The notes under the pieces: model-generated
The model's input: only the letters and a program-made list of their open reading frames with translations
What the model was told of the DNA's origin: nothing
Database searches by the model: none
From: Massilia yuzhufengensis
Lineage (GTDB): Bacteria; Pseudomonadota; Gammaproteobacteria; Burkholderiales; Burkholderiaceae_D
DNA length: 44,225 nucleotides
Direction: 5' to 3'
NCBI RefSeq assembly: GCF_900112225.1
Contig: NZ_FOLD01000041.1
Location: 1 to 44,225, forward strand
Shown: in pieces, positions 16,463 to 25,757 of the stretch
Layout: every line of letters starts with the position of its first letter
How positions within the stretch are numbered: the stretch's first letter is position 1
Made by a program: the position numbers and the translations under genes

Positions 16463-18391
16463 ATGAGCAACCGCATGCTGGCCCCGCGCCGGCGGGCAGT
16501 TCTGGCGCGCGCGGCGATCGCTGTGGCGGCAGTGCTGTTGACCGTGCTCGCCCAGTGGGGTCCCTCGTTGGGGGTGTCGCTTTTTGGCAACGCCACGCTG
16601 ACCAGCGCATTCTTCGGCAACGAAATCCTGCGCGACCAGTTCATCCGCTGGAACGCCACCACCGAGTCCGAACCGCGGATCCTGGTTGTCGACATCGACG
16701 AAGCCAGCCTGGCCGCGGTCGGCCCCTGGCCCTGGACCAGCACCCGCATCGCCGACCTGGTGGAGATCTTGCTCAGCCGCTACGAGGCGCGCGGCGTCGC
16801 GCTCGACATCGTGCGCGAGAAAGCGGGCGATCCGGAAGGCGACATGCGCCTGGCGGCACTGGCCAGCCACGGCCCGCTGGTGCTGGCCCAGGCCTTCGAC
16901 TTCGACCATGAGCGCAAGCGTCCCGAGCCCCTGCTGGAAGGTGTCCTCGCCGGCGCCCTGCCCGCCCGGCAGCCGCGCGCGTATCCGGCCGACGGCCACA
17001 TCGCCAACCATGGCGGTTTCGCCGGCGCGCGCAACGTCGGCAATATCGGCTTCGTGCCCGACCGCGACGGTGTGCTGCGCCACGTTCCCCTGGTCACGCG
17101 CTTCGGGGGCCAAGACTATCCGGCCCTGGGCCTGGCTCTGGTGAGTTGCTGCAGCGGCGCCCAGGCGCCGGACATGCCGGACGCCGACCGCATACGCATC
17201 CCGTTCCGGCGCGACTGGAGCGCGTTCACCGTCGTCAGCGCGACCGATATCCTGAACGAAGCGATCGACCCGGACAGCGCCAAAGGGCGCCTGGTGCTGG
17301 TCGGCTCCTCCTCGCTCGGCCTGGGCGACCGCGTCGTTACCCCCTACGCGGCCAGCCGCCCGGGCCTGGGCGTGCAGGCCGAGATCCTGTCCGCCCTGCT
17401 CGACCGCCAGCAGGGCAAGACCCCGGCGCCGTGGCCGGGACGCCTTGTAGCCTGCGTCTTCGCGCTGCTGTCGGCATTGCTGGCGACCTTCGCCTTCCCG
17501 CGCCTGCCTGCGGCGGCCAGCGTGGCCCTGCTGGGCGTGGTGTCGGCGCTGTGGCTGTGGACCGCCTACACATTTGCCCCGCACGACCCCGGCTTCTCGA
17601 CCACCGCGCCGCTGGCGACCAACCTGTTCCTGCTGGCGGTGGCTGTGCCCTACCAGTGGCAGCTGGCGCAGCACCGCTCGCGCCACCTGCTCGGCACCCT
17701 GCGCCAGTACGTCGCGCCCTCGGTGGTGCAGGAACTGCTGCGCAGCGACCTGGCCGATCCGCTGGCCCCGCGCCTGCTCGACGTCACCACCCTGATCGCC
17801 GACATGGAGGGCTACACCACCCAGGTCGAATCGCTGTCGATGGAAGAATCGGCCACCCTCACGCGCGACTTCCTCGACTGCCTCACCGGCCCCGTGATCG
17901 CCACCCTCGGTACGCTCGACAAATATACGGGCGACGGGCTGGTGGCGTTCTGGGGGGCGCCGCTGCCGGTCGAGCACCACGCCGACCTGGCGCTGGACGC
18001 GGCCCACGCCATTATCGATCGGGTGGACGCGCTGTCGCGCCGGCGCGAGGCGCTCGGGCACCCGCCGCTGCGGGTGCGTATCGGCATCGAGAGCGGCCCG
18101 GCGGTGGCGGGCGATTTCGGCACCTCGTTCCGCAGCATCTATACGGCCGTCGGCGACAGCGTGAACACCGCGTCGCGCCTGGAGCAGGCGGCCAGGGAAT
18201 TCCCGCACGACGTCATCGTCGGCGCCGGCACCGTCGAACGCGCGCAGCGCCATGCCTTCATCGCACTGGGCGAACGCCGCCTGCGCGGCAAGGGCAAGCT
18301 GACCGCGCTGTTCACGCCGGCCGGCATTCCGCATTCACGCACCGCGCCGCTGGAATTCGTCGGCGCGGCCGCAGTCAAAGGCAGTTCATGA
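16463..18391 (+). CDS. CHASE2-domain class III adenylate cyclase
   Basis: 642 residues. One N-terminal membrane helix (about 15-35) is followed by a periplasmic CHASE2 sensor (about 55-320, ILVVDIDEASLAAVGPWPW, VLVGSSSLGLGD), then further membrane helices (about 328-395) and a cytoplasmic class III cyclase domain (about 435-620). Metal-binding Asp447 (LIADMEGYT) and Asp491 (KYTGDGLVAF) are present. Lys487 and Asp565 (AVGDSVNTASRLE) are the pair that selects ATP over GTP, and Asn568 and Arg572 are the transition-state residues, so cAMP synthesis is expected. The start may be ATG 16463 or an upstream GTG at 16442; neither has a clear Shine-Dalgarno. Its stop overlaps the next start (ATGA), coupling it to the TPR/beta-barrel gene. 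Confidence 0.92.
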   Translation: MSNRMLAPRRRAVLARAAIAVAAVLLTVLAQWGPSLGVSLFGNATLTSAFFGNEILRDQFIRWNATTESEPRILVVDIDEASLAAVGPWPWTSTRIADLVEILLSRYEARGVALDIVREKAGDPEGDMRLAALASHGPLVLAQAFDFDHERKRPEPLLEGVLAGALPARQPRAYPADGHIANHGGFAGARNVGNIGFVPDRDGVLRHVPLVTRFGGQDYPALGLALVSCCSGAQAPDMPDADRIRIPFRRDWSAFTVVSATDILNEAIDPDSAKGRLVLVGSSSLGLGDRVVTPYAASRPGLGVQAEILSALLDRQQGKTPAPWPGRLVACVFALLSALLATFAFPRLPAAASVALLGVVSALWLWTAYTFAPHDPGFSTTAPLATNLFLLAVAVPYQWQLAQHRSRHLLGTLRQYVAPSVVQELLRSDLADPLAPRLLDVTTLIADMEGYTTQVESLSMEESATLTRDFLDCLTGPVIATLGTLDKYTGDGLVAFWGAPLPVEHHADLALDAAHAIIDRVDALSRRREALGHPPLRVRIGIESGPAVAGDFGTSFRSIYTAVGDSVNTASRLEQAAREFPHDVIVGAGTVERAQRHAFIALGERRLRGKGKLTALFTPAGIPHSRTAPLEFVGAAAVKGSS

Positions 18392-19629
18392 GGTTTTCAT
18401 CGCTGCGCGCCGGGTGCGCGCTTTCCTTCCTGCTGCTGGCCGGCGCCGCGCACGCCGACGACGAGCAGGTCGCCGGGCCGCCCGGGCAGGACCTCTACCT
18501 GCAGGCGCTGCAATCGATTGCCGAGGGCCGGCGCGCCGATGCCACGGCCGAACTGCGGCGGGCCATCGAGCAGTCGCCCAACCACGCCGGCGCCTGGCTC
18601 GAACTGGCGCTGACCCAGTGTGCCCTCGGCAACTCGGACGAGGCCGAGCGCATGTTCGCCACCATCGAGACCCGCTTCGATCCGTCGGCGGGGATCCTGG
18701 AACTGATCGCCAACGCGCGCGAGGAAGGCTGCAACCGCTGGGACGTGTTCTCGAGCGCGGTGGTGACGGCCGGCCGCGGCGTCGACCAGAACGTCAACCA
18801 GGGCGCGCTCACCACGCGCTACGTGGTCGACGCGCCCGGCGGCCAGGTGGAATACGAGCTGGCGGGCGACTTCACGCCGCGCCACGACCAGTACACCCAG
18901 GTGTCGGGCGAGTACATGCGCGAAGTCACGCCCAACGGCGTGCTGGCCTTCGCGCAGTACCAGATCCGCCACAACGACCGGCTCCACCAGTACAACACCA
19001 GCTCCCTGTTCACCGGCCTGGAAGCGCCCTACCGCGTGGGCGCCTGGCGCCTGCGCGCCACCGGCACGCTCGGCCTGGTGACGCTGGGCGGGCAGCTCTA
19101 CCAGCGCCAGGCGCAGCTGCAGGCGCGCGTGGTGCCGCCGCTGCGCCTGCCCACCGGCACCCAGCTCAATATGGTGGGCGCGATCACCTACAACAGCTTC
19201 CCGTCGCTGACCAATTTCGACTCCACCACCCAGGAACTGCGCAGCCACCTGTCCTGGCGCGAAGGCGGCAGCTATGCCAGCGCCACGCTCGGCATCCAGA
19301 ACGACCACGCGCTGGCGCAGCGCCCGGGCGGCGACCGCAAGGGCAGCTTCGCCAACCTGCTGCTGCGCCGCCATGTCTGGAACGGCATCAATACGGAACT
19401 GGGCTACTCGCACCAGGCATGGAACAGCAGCCGCGCCTATTCGCCGGGTCTGATCGAGCAGGTGCGCAGGCAGGTGACGCAGGTGCTGCGCGGCAGCGTG
19501 AGCTATGCGATCGACAGGCAGCAGTCGGTGGTGCTTGAAGCGCGTGCGGTGCGCAACCGCGAGAACATCTCGATCTTCCAGTACAACAACCGCCAGTTGC
19601 AGCTCAGCTGGCAATGGCAGCTTCCCTGA
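18388..19629 (+). CDS. TPR-beta-barrel outer-membrane protein
   Basis: 413 residues with a signal peptide (MRFSSLRAGCALSFLLLAGAAHA, cleavage near 23). Residues about 30-110 contain TPR repeats (ALQSIAEGRRADATAELRRAIEQSPNHAGAWLELALTQCALGNSDEAERMF). The remainder has alternating hydrophobic strands of an outer-membrane beta-barrel and ends NRQLQLSWQWQLP. The layout resembles surface-lipoprotein-assembly-modifier-like proteins (periplasmic TPR plus barrel), but the similarity is only architectural. The ATG lies within the cyclase stop. Together with the cyclase and the divergent FecR protein it looks like an envelope-sensing unit. The actual function is not known. Confidence 0.75.
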   Translation: MRFSSLRAGCALSFLLLAGAAHADDEQVAGPPGQDLYLQALQSIAEGRRADATAELRRAIEQSPNHAGAWLELALTQCALGNSDEAERMFATIETRFDPSAGILELIANAREEGCNRWDVFSSAVVTAGRGVDQNVNQGALTTRYVVDAPGGQVEYELAGDFTPRHDQYTQVSGEYMREVTPNGVLAFAQYQIRHNDRLHQYNTSSLFTGLEAPYRVGAWRLRATGTLGLVTLGGQLYQRQAQLQARVVPPLRLPTGTQLNMVGAITYNSFPSLTNFDSTTQELRSHLSWREGGSYASATLGIQNDHALAQRPGGDRKGSFANLLLRRHVWNGINTELGYSHQAWNSSRAYSPGLIEQVRRQVTQVLRGSVSYAIDRQQSVVLEARAVRNRENISIFQYNNRQLQLSWQWQLP

Positions 19630-19637
19630 CCGCGACC

Positions 19638-20747
19638 ATGGCACACCCACCGCAAGCCCGTACCCTCGAATCGGCCATCGGCACCCACGACAACGGCTTC
19701 AACCTGGTGCGCCTGGTGTGCGCGCTGCTGGTGGTGCTCTACCACACCTGGCTGATGAACCGCCTGGCCCCGGGGCGCGACCCGCTCACCCTGCTGCTGG
19801 CGCCGAATACCGACCTGGGCGCGATCGCGGTGGGCGTGTTCTTCGTCATCAGCGGCATGTTCATCGCGCGCAGCTGGATGGGCGACCCGCACCTGGGCCG
19901 CTTCGCCGTGCGCCGCGCGGCGCGCATCGTGCCGGGCTTGTTCGCCTGCCTGCTGCTGAGCACCGTGGTGGCAGTCGTGTTCTTCTCGGCGCCCGGCTGG
20001 CGCGGCCTGTTCGATGGCGCGCCGTGGCGCTTCATCTTCGGCAATACAGTGCTGCATGGACTGGTCTACAACATCCCGCCGCAAGAATTGCGCATCGCCG
20101 GCGTGCTCGGCGGCCAGGACCTGAACGGCCCGCTATGGACGCTGTACTGGGAAGGCCGCATGTACGTGATGGTGGCGCTGGTCGGCCTGGCGGCCGCCCT
20201 GCCGCTGCGCAGCTGGATGCGCGGCGCCGCCCTGTTCCTGCTGCTGGCGGCCAACCTGTTTCCGGAAGTGACGAGCGGCTATGTGTGGGAAGTAAGGATG
20301 TGGTCGCTGTTCCTGGTCGGGATGCTGCTGCAGACCCTGGCCCCCGACCTGCGCATCGGCTGGCGCCACGTCGCCTGCGCGGTCGCATTGCTGCTGCTTA
20401 ACTGGACCCGTTCGGCCGCGCTCACCCCCAGCCCGCTCACTTGGTTCGGCATCGCCCTGGTCGCGGTGACCCTGGCCCTGTGCGTCGGCAGCCGCCGCCT
20501 GCCGTGGGCGCCGCATGTGCAGCGGCACGACTACTCCTACGGCATCTACATCTGGCACTGGCCGGTGATTATCATGCTGCGCGAAGTGCTGCCGCCGGTG
20601 GGGCCGGTCGGCTTGACCCTGGCGACGGTGGCGGTGGTGGTGCCCGTGGCGATGCTCAGCTGGCATGCGGTGGAGTCGCCGGCGCTGCGCGCCACGCGCC
20701 GCTGGCTGGGTTCGCGGCAGCCGCAGCGCGAGCGGGTGCCGGCCTAG
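19638..20747 (+). CDS. Acyltransferase 3 family membrane protein
   Basis: 369 residues, about ten membrane helices. The family opening NGFNLVRLVCALLVVLYHTWL carries the expected His, then VGVFFVISGMFIARSW, the Arg-rich RRAARIVPGLFACL, and near the end YSYGIYIWHWPVIIMLRE. It resembles OafA-type O-acetyltransferases. ATG 19638 is preferred, but ATG 19614, which overlaps the preceding gene, is also in frame; neither has a clear ribosome-binding site. Overlap or close spacing with the TPR/barrel gene suggests one transcript with the cyclase. It is a different paralogue from the acyltransferase at 343-1476. The acceptor is unknown. Confidence 0.9.
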   Translation: MAHPPQARTLESAIGTHDNGFNLVRLVCALLVVLYHTWLMNRLAPGRDPLTLLLAPNTDLGAIAVGVFFVISGMFIARSWMGDPHLGRFAVRRAARIVPGLFACLLLSTVVAVVFFSAPGWRGLFDGAPWRFIFGNTVLHGLVYNIPPQELRIAGVLGGQDLNGPLWTLYWEGRMYVMVALVGLAAALPLRSWMRGAALFLLLAANLFPEVTSGYVWEVRMWSLFLVGMLLQTLAPDLRIGWRHVACAVALLLLNWTRSAALTPSPLTWFGIALVAVTLALCVGSRRLPWAPHVQRHDYSYGIYIWHWPVIIMLREVLPPVGPVGLTLATVAVVVPVAMLSWHAVESPALRATRRWLGSRQPQRERVPA

Positions 20748-20897
20748 CCTGGCGCTCCAGCGTCGCCGTGGGCGCGGATTCGCGGCGAAGCAACACAACT
20801 GGGCAAAAGACGCGAAATTTGCGTAATTTGTTGGTCTACGGCATTACACTGGGCCGGTATTGACACGCCTTGACGGCTCCCCCCACCGGAAGAACCC

Positions 20898-21698
20898 ATG
20901 ACCACCCTTGCCAGCTTCTTCGAAAACGTTCGCCTGCCCACCATCTCCGCCGTGGCGCATTCCCTGGTCGCCACCCTCGACAATGAGGACACCACGACCA
21001 GGAGCGTCGCCACCATCATCTCGCGCGACCCCGCCCTTACCGCCAAGCTGATGCGCCTGGCGAACAGCGCGCGCTTCGGCTCCAGCCGCAACGTCAGTTC
21101 GCTCGACGACGCCATCGCGCTGGCCGGCATGTCGCACATCCGGACCCTGGCGCTGGCCGCCTGCTTCGCCGATGCCTTCCCCCAGTTGCCTGGGCTGGAC
21201 ACGGATGAATTCTGGAAAAGCAGCATGGCCTGCGCCGGCTACGCCAAATGGCTTGCCAACGGTGCGGGCGCCGACAGCAACGAAGCCTGGCTGGCCGGCA
21301 TGATCATGCGCCTGGGCGAATTGCTGATCTACCAGGTGGCGCCGTCGGCCTTCGCCGAAATCGAGCAGCTGCCGCATCTGCCGGGCGCGCGCTGGGAACG
21401 CGAACAGCGCCTGCTGGGCCTGTCGGAGGGTCAGATCACGGCCGAGTTGTGCCGGCGCTGGAACTTCCCGGCCCGGATCGTGGCCGCCGTCGAACGTTCG
21501 TCCGACCCGATGGTAGTACTGCCCTTCTGCAAGCTGGCCGGCGTCGTGCACCTGGCAAGCCTGCTGGCCGACACGCCCAGCGACGATCCCGCCATCCTCG
21601 ACACCCTTCCGGCCGACGTCGTGGGCGCACTGTCGCTGAGCATGGAATGGATGCGGGCGCGCTTCCCGTCGCACGCATCTTTCGCAGCGGCGGCCTGA
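20898..21698 (+). CDS. HDOD-domain signalling protein
   Basis: 266 residues, essentially one HDOD domain (about 15-210): LPTISAVAHSLVATL, then IISRDPALTAKLMRLANSARFG and VSSLDDAIALAGMSHIRTLAL. HDOD proteins are catalytically dead relatives of HD phosphohydrolases, found in c-di-GMP, motility and stress pathways. No partner domain is attached. Start ATG 20898 follows CGGAAGAA. It is monocistronic and convergent with the NTF2-like gene. Exact role unknown. Confidence 0.88.
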   Translation: MTTLASFFENVRLPTISAVAHSLVATLDNEDTTTRSVATIISRDPALTAKLMRLANSARFGSSRNVSSLDDAIALAGMSHIRTLALAACFADAFPQLPGLDTDEFWKSSMACAGYAKWLANGAGADSNEAWLAGMIMRLGELLIYQVAPSAFAEIEQLPHLPGARWEREQRLLGLSEGQITAELCRRWNFPARIVAAVERSSDPMVVLPFCKLAGVVHLASLLADTPSDDPAILDTLPADVVGALSLSMEWMRARFPSHASFAAAA

Positions 21699-21746
21699 CG
21701 CGACGCCCAGGCCGGGACAGCCCGCTCCAGGGCGCGGCTCCCGTCC

Positions 21747-22277
21747 CTACCTGGCGCGCCAGTCGCCGCCCGCCACCACCTGGGCCGGCGCGATTTCGGT
21801 GCTCTGGTGGATCGTATTGACCCAGGCGCCGCCCTGGCGCACCCAGACCCGTACAAAGCGTGCGCGGATCCTGCGGGGCACACCGGCCTGCTGGACGGCG
21901 CTGAAGGTGCCCACCACCACGGCGGTGGCGCCACCGGGCGCCATCTGCACTTCGGTATCGCTCGGCTGGTAATCGACGCTCGCAAACGCCTTGTTCGACA
22001 CCGCTTGCAGGAAGGCCGTTCGGGTCCGCATCCGGCCATTGCTCTCCACGTGGTAATACTCCCTGCTGACGATCCGCTTGAGCGCTTCGACATTGCCGCC
22101 CGCGACCGCTTCCCTGCGCTGCTTCTCCGCCGCGAGGATCGACTGGGCCTGCACGTCGCTTGCGTCGAGCGCGAAGACGTCGGCGCGCGACGCACCCGCG
22201 CCAGGGGGGCAGAGCAGCGCCGGGACAAGCAGCACACGCAGCGCGAGCAATCCGCTCGCGATCGAAGGGCGCACCAT
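21747..22277 (-). CDS. Secreted NTF2-like (SnoaL/DUF4440-type) protein
   Basis: 176 residues. A hydrophobic N-terminus (MVRPSIASGLLALRVLLVPALL) looks like a signal peptide. The mature part (about 40-170) has the NTF2-like pattern: a helix with EKQRREAVAGGNVEALKRIVSREYYHVESNGRMRTRTAFLQAV, then strands ending RIRARFVRVWVRQGGAWVNTIHQSTEI. The ribosome-binding site GGAGGAA is clear. Such domains bind small molecules or act as isomerases; nothing here shows the ligand. It is monocistronic. A minus-strand TATAAT (22347-22342) about 65 bp upstream is a possible promoter element. Confidence 0.75.
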   Translation of the reverse strand: MVRPSIASGLLALRVLLVPALLCPPGAGASRADVFALDASDVQAQSILAAEKQRREAVAGGNVEALKRIVSREYYHVESNGRMRTRTAFLQAVSNKAFASVDYQPSDTEVQMAPGGATAVVVGTFSAVQQAGVPRRIRARFVRVWVRQGGAWVNTIHQSTEIAPAQVVAGGDWRAR

Positions 22278-22418
22278 CGGGTTCCTCCAACTCTCGGCTT
22301 AAATAAAATTAACCTGATAGAACATCTGTTGACTCAGGAAAATTATAGCGGCGTCTTCCGCGCACGCACGCACGAATGTCCATTTACCAAGGCTTGCGCG
22401 CAACACCCGCTCGGCAGC

Positions 22419-24227
22419 TCAGGCGAACAGGGCATGCAGGTCGGGGCGCGCGGCGGGCTCGCGCAACTGGTCCTGCCAGCTGCGCAATAGCCGCTCGGCC
22501 TGCTCGGCCGGCTGGGCCATGCTGAAGTACCAACCCTGCACACAGTAGGCGTGATGGCTGCGCAGCCAGTCGAGGTCGCTCTGGCGTTCCAGGCCTTCGC
22601 ACAGCAGTTCCGCACCGGACACGCGGGCCACCCCCTGGATCAGCTGGAACAGGCTGGCGGTGGTGGTGGTGTCAGCCACCCCATGCACGAACCGGCGGTC
22701 GACCTTGAGCCGGTCGAATCGCAGGCTGGCGATGGCGTCAAGATTCGAGTAGCCGATACCGAAATCGTCGATCGCGATGCGCAGCCCGAGCGCGCGCAGC
22801 GCCGCCACGCATACTTGCAGGGCCTGCGGGGCTTCCAGCAGCTGGCCCTCGGTGACCTCGACCTCGAGCAGCCCGCCCGGGAGCGCGGTCTCGCCGAGCA
22901 GGGCCGCGATCGCCTGAGGCAGGCGCGGATTGACCAGCGAGGCGCGCGACAGGTTGAGCGAGACGGGTACGGCCGGCAGGCCGGCGTCCCGCCATTGGCG
23001 CAGCATGCGGCACACGCGCGCCGCCACCTGCATGTCCAGCTCGAAGCAATGGCCACTGCCCTCGGCCAGGGACACGAAGCTCGCCGCCGGCACCATGCCC
23101 AGCTGTGGATGGCGCCAGCGCACCAGCGCCTCGAAACCGATCAGGCAGCCGTGCTCGACATTGACCTGGGGCTGGTAGAACACGCTCAAGTCGCCCGCAT
23201 CGGGACTTCCCTTGAGCACGTCGAGCAGCGCCTCCAGCATGCGCGAGCGGTCGCGCATGACGCCGCCGTATTCGCGCAGCACCGAGAACCCATGCATGAC
23301 GCCGATCGTGCTTCCCGCCGTTTCGGCCATGTCGAACAGGCCCCCCGCGCTCAGGCGGGTCGGCAGCGATTCGCGCACCACGCCAATCCGGGCGCTGAGC
23401 GGGTGCAGGCGTCCCTCCGGCAGCACCAACGGGGCGTCGATCGCCAGCCGGAGGTCGGGCAGGCGCTCGTCCGGCACCGGACCGCGCAGCACGAATCCGA
23501 ACCGGTCGCCGCCCAGGTGGCCGGCCAGGCCTGCGGGCCCGGTCCAGCGCTGCAGCCGGCTGCCGGCTTCGGCCAGGATGCGGTCGCCGGTCTCCCGCCC
23601 ATAGATCTCGTTAATCTGGTGGAAGCCCGCGAGGTCGATATGGCCGACCACGACCTCGGGCAGGTCGGACAGGGTGATCAGGTCCTGCAGCTGCTGGACC
23701 AGGGAGCTGCGGTTGTGCATGCCGGTCACCGCGTCGCAGTAGCGCAGCTCGAGCGCATCGACGACCAGCCTGGCCAGCCCCTGCAACAGCATCCGCTGCG
23801 ATTCGTCGAGCCGGCCGGGCACGCAGGCCATCACCCACAGCGTGCCGAGGACATAGCCGCGCCGGCTGAACAGTGTGGCGGCGGCGTAATGCCGCATTTC
23901 GGGGAATTGCTTGGCTGCGAACTGGGGCGCGCAATGGAGGTCGGGCACCTCGAAGAACGGCGCCTGGACGTCGACGGCGTGGGCACAGATGGAATCGGCG
24001 CGGTCGAACTACTGGGGCGTCAGGCCTGCGCCCGTGACCACGGCCACGTGCACGTCGTGAACCAGCGTAATGCCCCCGAGGTCGCCGCCGGCCGCCTGCA
24101 CGGCCAGTTGGGCGAGCAGGCGCAGGCCCGGATCGGCGTCGTCCAGCGCGATCCGGTAGCGCGATATTTCCTGCACGCGCAGCAGCCCGGCCGCGTCGCG
24201 GCCATCGGGTGAGAAGTTCCGCTCCAT
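22419..24227 (-). pseudogene. GAF-GGDEF-EAL gene interrupted by an in-frame amber codon
   Basis: The natural frame starts at ATG 24227 (GGGGGA 4 nt upstream) and would encode about 602 residues, but codon 73 is TAG (24009-24011). The sequence on both sides is a single GAF domain (LLAQLAVQAAGGDLGGITLVHD before; FDRADSICAHAV and FEVPDLH after), so the break is one base change. After the stop, an open frame continues to 22419. It has a GGDEF domain with GGDRF in place of GGDEF (probably no cyclase activity) and an EAL domain with EALVRWRHP, SLNLSRASL, VEVTE, DDFGIGYSNL, LKVDRRF, CEGLE and QGWYFS. The c-di-GMP phosphodiesterase residues are thus kept. An internal start at 23948 could give GGDEF-EAL without most of GAF. 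Sequencing error or amber suppression are alternatives. Confidence 0.85.
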
Positions 24228-24484
24228 TGCTTCCCCCATGCCATGGAACCAGCTTACGGCGATTCGCATGCCGGTGCAATGGAAACCACCGTTCCTCACA
24301 ACTGGCGCGAAGCCGGCCATTCCTGCCTGAAGCTGCCGGTCGCATCGCGCCGGCCGTGCCCTTGCCAGCCTGATCACGCTTCGTTGCAGGCACACGCCAC
24401 CCGTGGCCCGCATCGGTCCCAATCCCACCGTTGACAGGCTCGACCGTATACAATCACGGCTGTTGGAAACTCTGGAAGGACAGT
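24228..24484. other. Divergent intergenic region between EAL and VanZ-like genes
   Basis: 257 bp with no gene. It must hold the promoters of the minus-strand EAL gene and the plus-strand VanZ-like gene. The only promoter-like words seen are those at 24431-24454. Confidence 0.4.
24431..24454 (+). promoter_or_regulatory. Possible promoter of the VanZ-like/crp unit
   Basis: A perfect TTGACA (24431-24436) is followed by TATACAAT (24447-24454). The gap is only 10-12 bp, too short for a standard sigma-70 promoter, so one of the two may be coincidental or an activator may bridge them. Confidence 0.35.
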
Positions 24485-24823
24485 GTGATCGTGGTGGCAG
24501 ATCTGGTGTTGTTGGGCATGGCCGCGACCGCCGTATGCGTGGGATGCCTGGTTCCGAACCGCTGGCTTCCGCCGTTGCCAAACGATAAATTCCTTCACTT
24601 TGCGAGTTTCGCCGTGCTGGCCATCCTGGCGTTGCGCGTGGCCGAGGGGCGCATCGAAGCGCTGTCCTGGCTGCTGGGCCTGCTCGTCGCGGGCTGGCTG
24701 ATCGAATGCCTGCAGGGCGCACTGGTGCCCGACCGCCGCTTCTGCTGGCGCGACATCGCTGCGAACACAGCCGGTATTGTTTTCGCCGCCATTGCCACCC
24801 AACTTGTCGTCCCCATCTTCTGA
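24485..24823 (+). CDS. VanZ-like membrane protein
   Basis: 112 residues with about four membrane helices. The VanZ-family pattern is present: DKFLHFASFAVLAILALR, then WLIECLQGALVPDRRFCWRDIAANTAGI. The start is set at GTG 24485 because GGAAGGA lies 4-5 nt upstream; an in-frame ATG at 24431 has no ribosome-binding site. The gene ends 23 nt before the Crp-family gene and is probably cotranscribed with it. VanZ-like proteins are linked to envelope stress and glycopeptide resistance, but no function is established for short ones like this. Confidence 0.8.
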   Translation: MIVVADLVLLGMAATAVCVGCLVPNRWLPPLPNDKFLHFASFAVLAILALRVAEGRIEALSWLLGLLVAGWLIECLQGALVPDRRFCWRDIAANTAGIVFAAIATQLVVPIF

Positions 24824-24846
24824 GGCCTGCCATTTCAGAACGCACC

Positions 24847-25608
24847 ATGACCGCGACCGCGAAATCCGCTACCGCCCGCCGGACACCCGCCGAGAACGAC
24901 GCTGCCGCCGTGCCCGAGGAGCGCCAGGTACAGATTCACCTGCGCAAGATCCCGCTATTGGCCGAGCTGTCCGACGAAGAGATCATCCGGGTCAAGCAGG
25001 ATTTGCGGATCCGCCAGTACAGCAAGCGCGACATCGTGCTGCAAAAAGGCGGCCATGGCGACGGCCTGATGTTCCTGCTGTCGGGCCAGCTGCAAGTGAT
25101 CGACGTGACCGAAGACGGCCGCGCGATCGGCCTGCGCATGCTGGCGTCGGGCGACTTCTTTGGCGAGATTGCACTGATCAACGACTCGACCCGCTCGGCG
25201 TCGGTGGTGGCCATGTCCGACGCCCTGGTCGCCTTCCTCCCGGCGGCCACCGCCATGCACCTGTTCTCGCACTCGCCCTCGGTGGCCAAGCACATGCTCA
25301 AGCACCTGGCCGAGAAGATCCAGCGCGATTCGGAATTCCGCTCGCTGCTGAGCATCAACAACACGGCCAAGCGCATCTATACCTACCTGGTGCTGATGCA
25401 GAAGAACAAGCAGGTCGAGCCGGGTGCCCAGGCCGTGGTCGAGAACCTGCCGACCCACCAGGACATCGCCAACATGATCAATACCAGCCGCGAAACCGTC
25501 ACGCGCGCGCTGACGGCGCTGGCCCAGCAGGGCATCGTGCAGAAGGATGCGCACCGCCTGATCATCGTGAAGCCGGACGCCTTGCAGAAGCTGGTGCAGG
25601 GCTCGTAG
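24847..25608 (+). CDS. Crp/Fnr-family transcription regulator with CRP-like recognition helix
   Basis: 253 residues: cyclic-nucleotide-binding domain (about 30-150), C-helix, then a winged HTH (about 170-245). The phosphate-binding cassette GEIALINDSTRSASV has Gly106, Glu107, Arg116 and Ser117, as in cAMP-binding CRP. The recognition helix SRETVTR (214-220) matches E. coli CRP SRETVGR, keeping the Arg-Glu...Arg contacts to TGTGA. No Fnr-type cysteine cluster is seen. It could therefore bind the TGTGA-N6-TCACA boxes at 8240, 14503 and 16296 in response to cAMP, perhaps from the cyclase at 16463. The N-terminal ~25 residues are an extra basic/Ala-rich extension. Whether it is the genome's main CRP or a paralogue cannot be told here. 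Confidence 0.9.
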   Translation: MTATAKSATARRTPAENDAAAVPEERQVQIHLRKIPLLAELSDEEIIRVKQDLRIRQYSKRDIVLQKGGHGDGLMFLLSGQLQVIDVTEDGRAIGLRMLASGDFFGEIALINDSTRSASVVAMSDALVAFLPAATAMHLFSHSPSVAKHMLKHLAEKIQRDSEFRSLLSINNTAKRIYTYLVLMQKNKQVEPGAQAVVENLPTHQDIANMINTSRETVTRALTALAQQGIVQKDAHRLIIVKPDALQKLVQGS

Positions 25609-25624
25609 TTCCGCAGCTGCGGAA
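25609..25624. repeat. 16-bp perfect palindrome after the Crp gene
   Basis: TTCCGCAGCTGCGGAA begins at the first base after the Crp-family stop codon. It could form a 6-8-bp hairpin as an RNA 3' end or be a protein site; no U-tract follows. Confidence 0.4.
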
Positions 25625-25757
25625 CGGACCCGGATCCGGTCGCGCCCGCCGCGCGGCCGGCGGCCTGAAAACCCGGCCCGGGCCTGCTTCCCCGTGATAC
25701 ATTATTGTCATGACGATGCGGCCCCTTTCCGGCCGCCTTTCCCCCCAGGAGAAGACA

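Noticed and set aside
17146..18390. Long plus-strand open frame joined upstream of the TPR/barrel protein, making an 827-residue product
   Set aside because: Its first half is another frame of the cyclase gene. The true start is ATG 18388 at a signal peptide, overlapping the cyclase stop.
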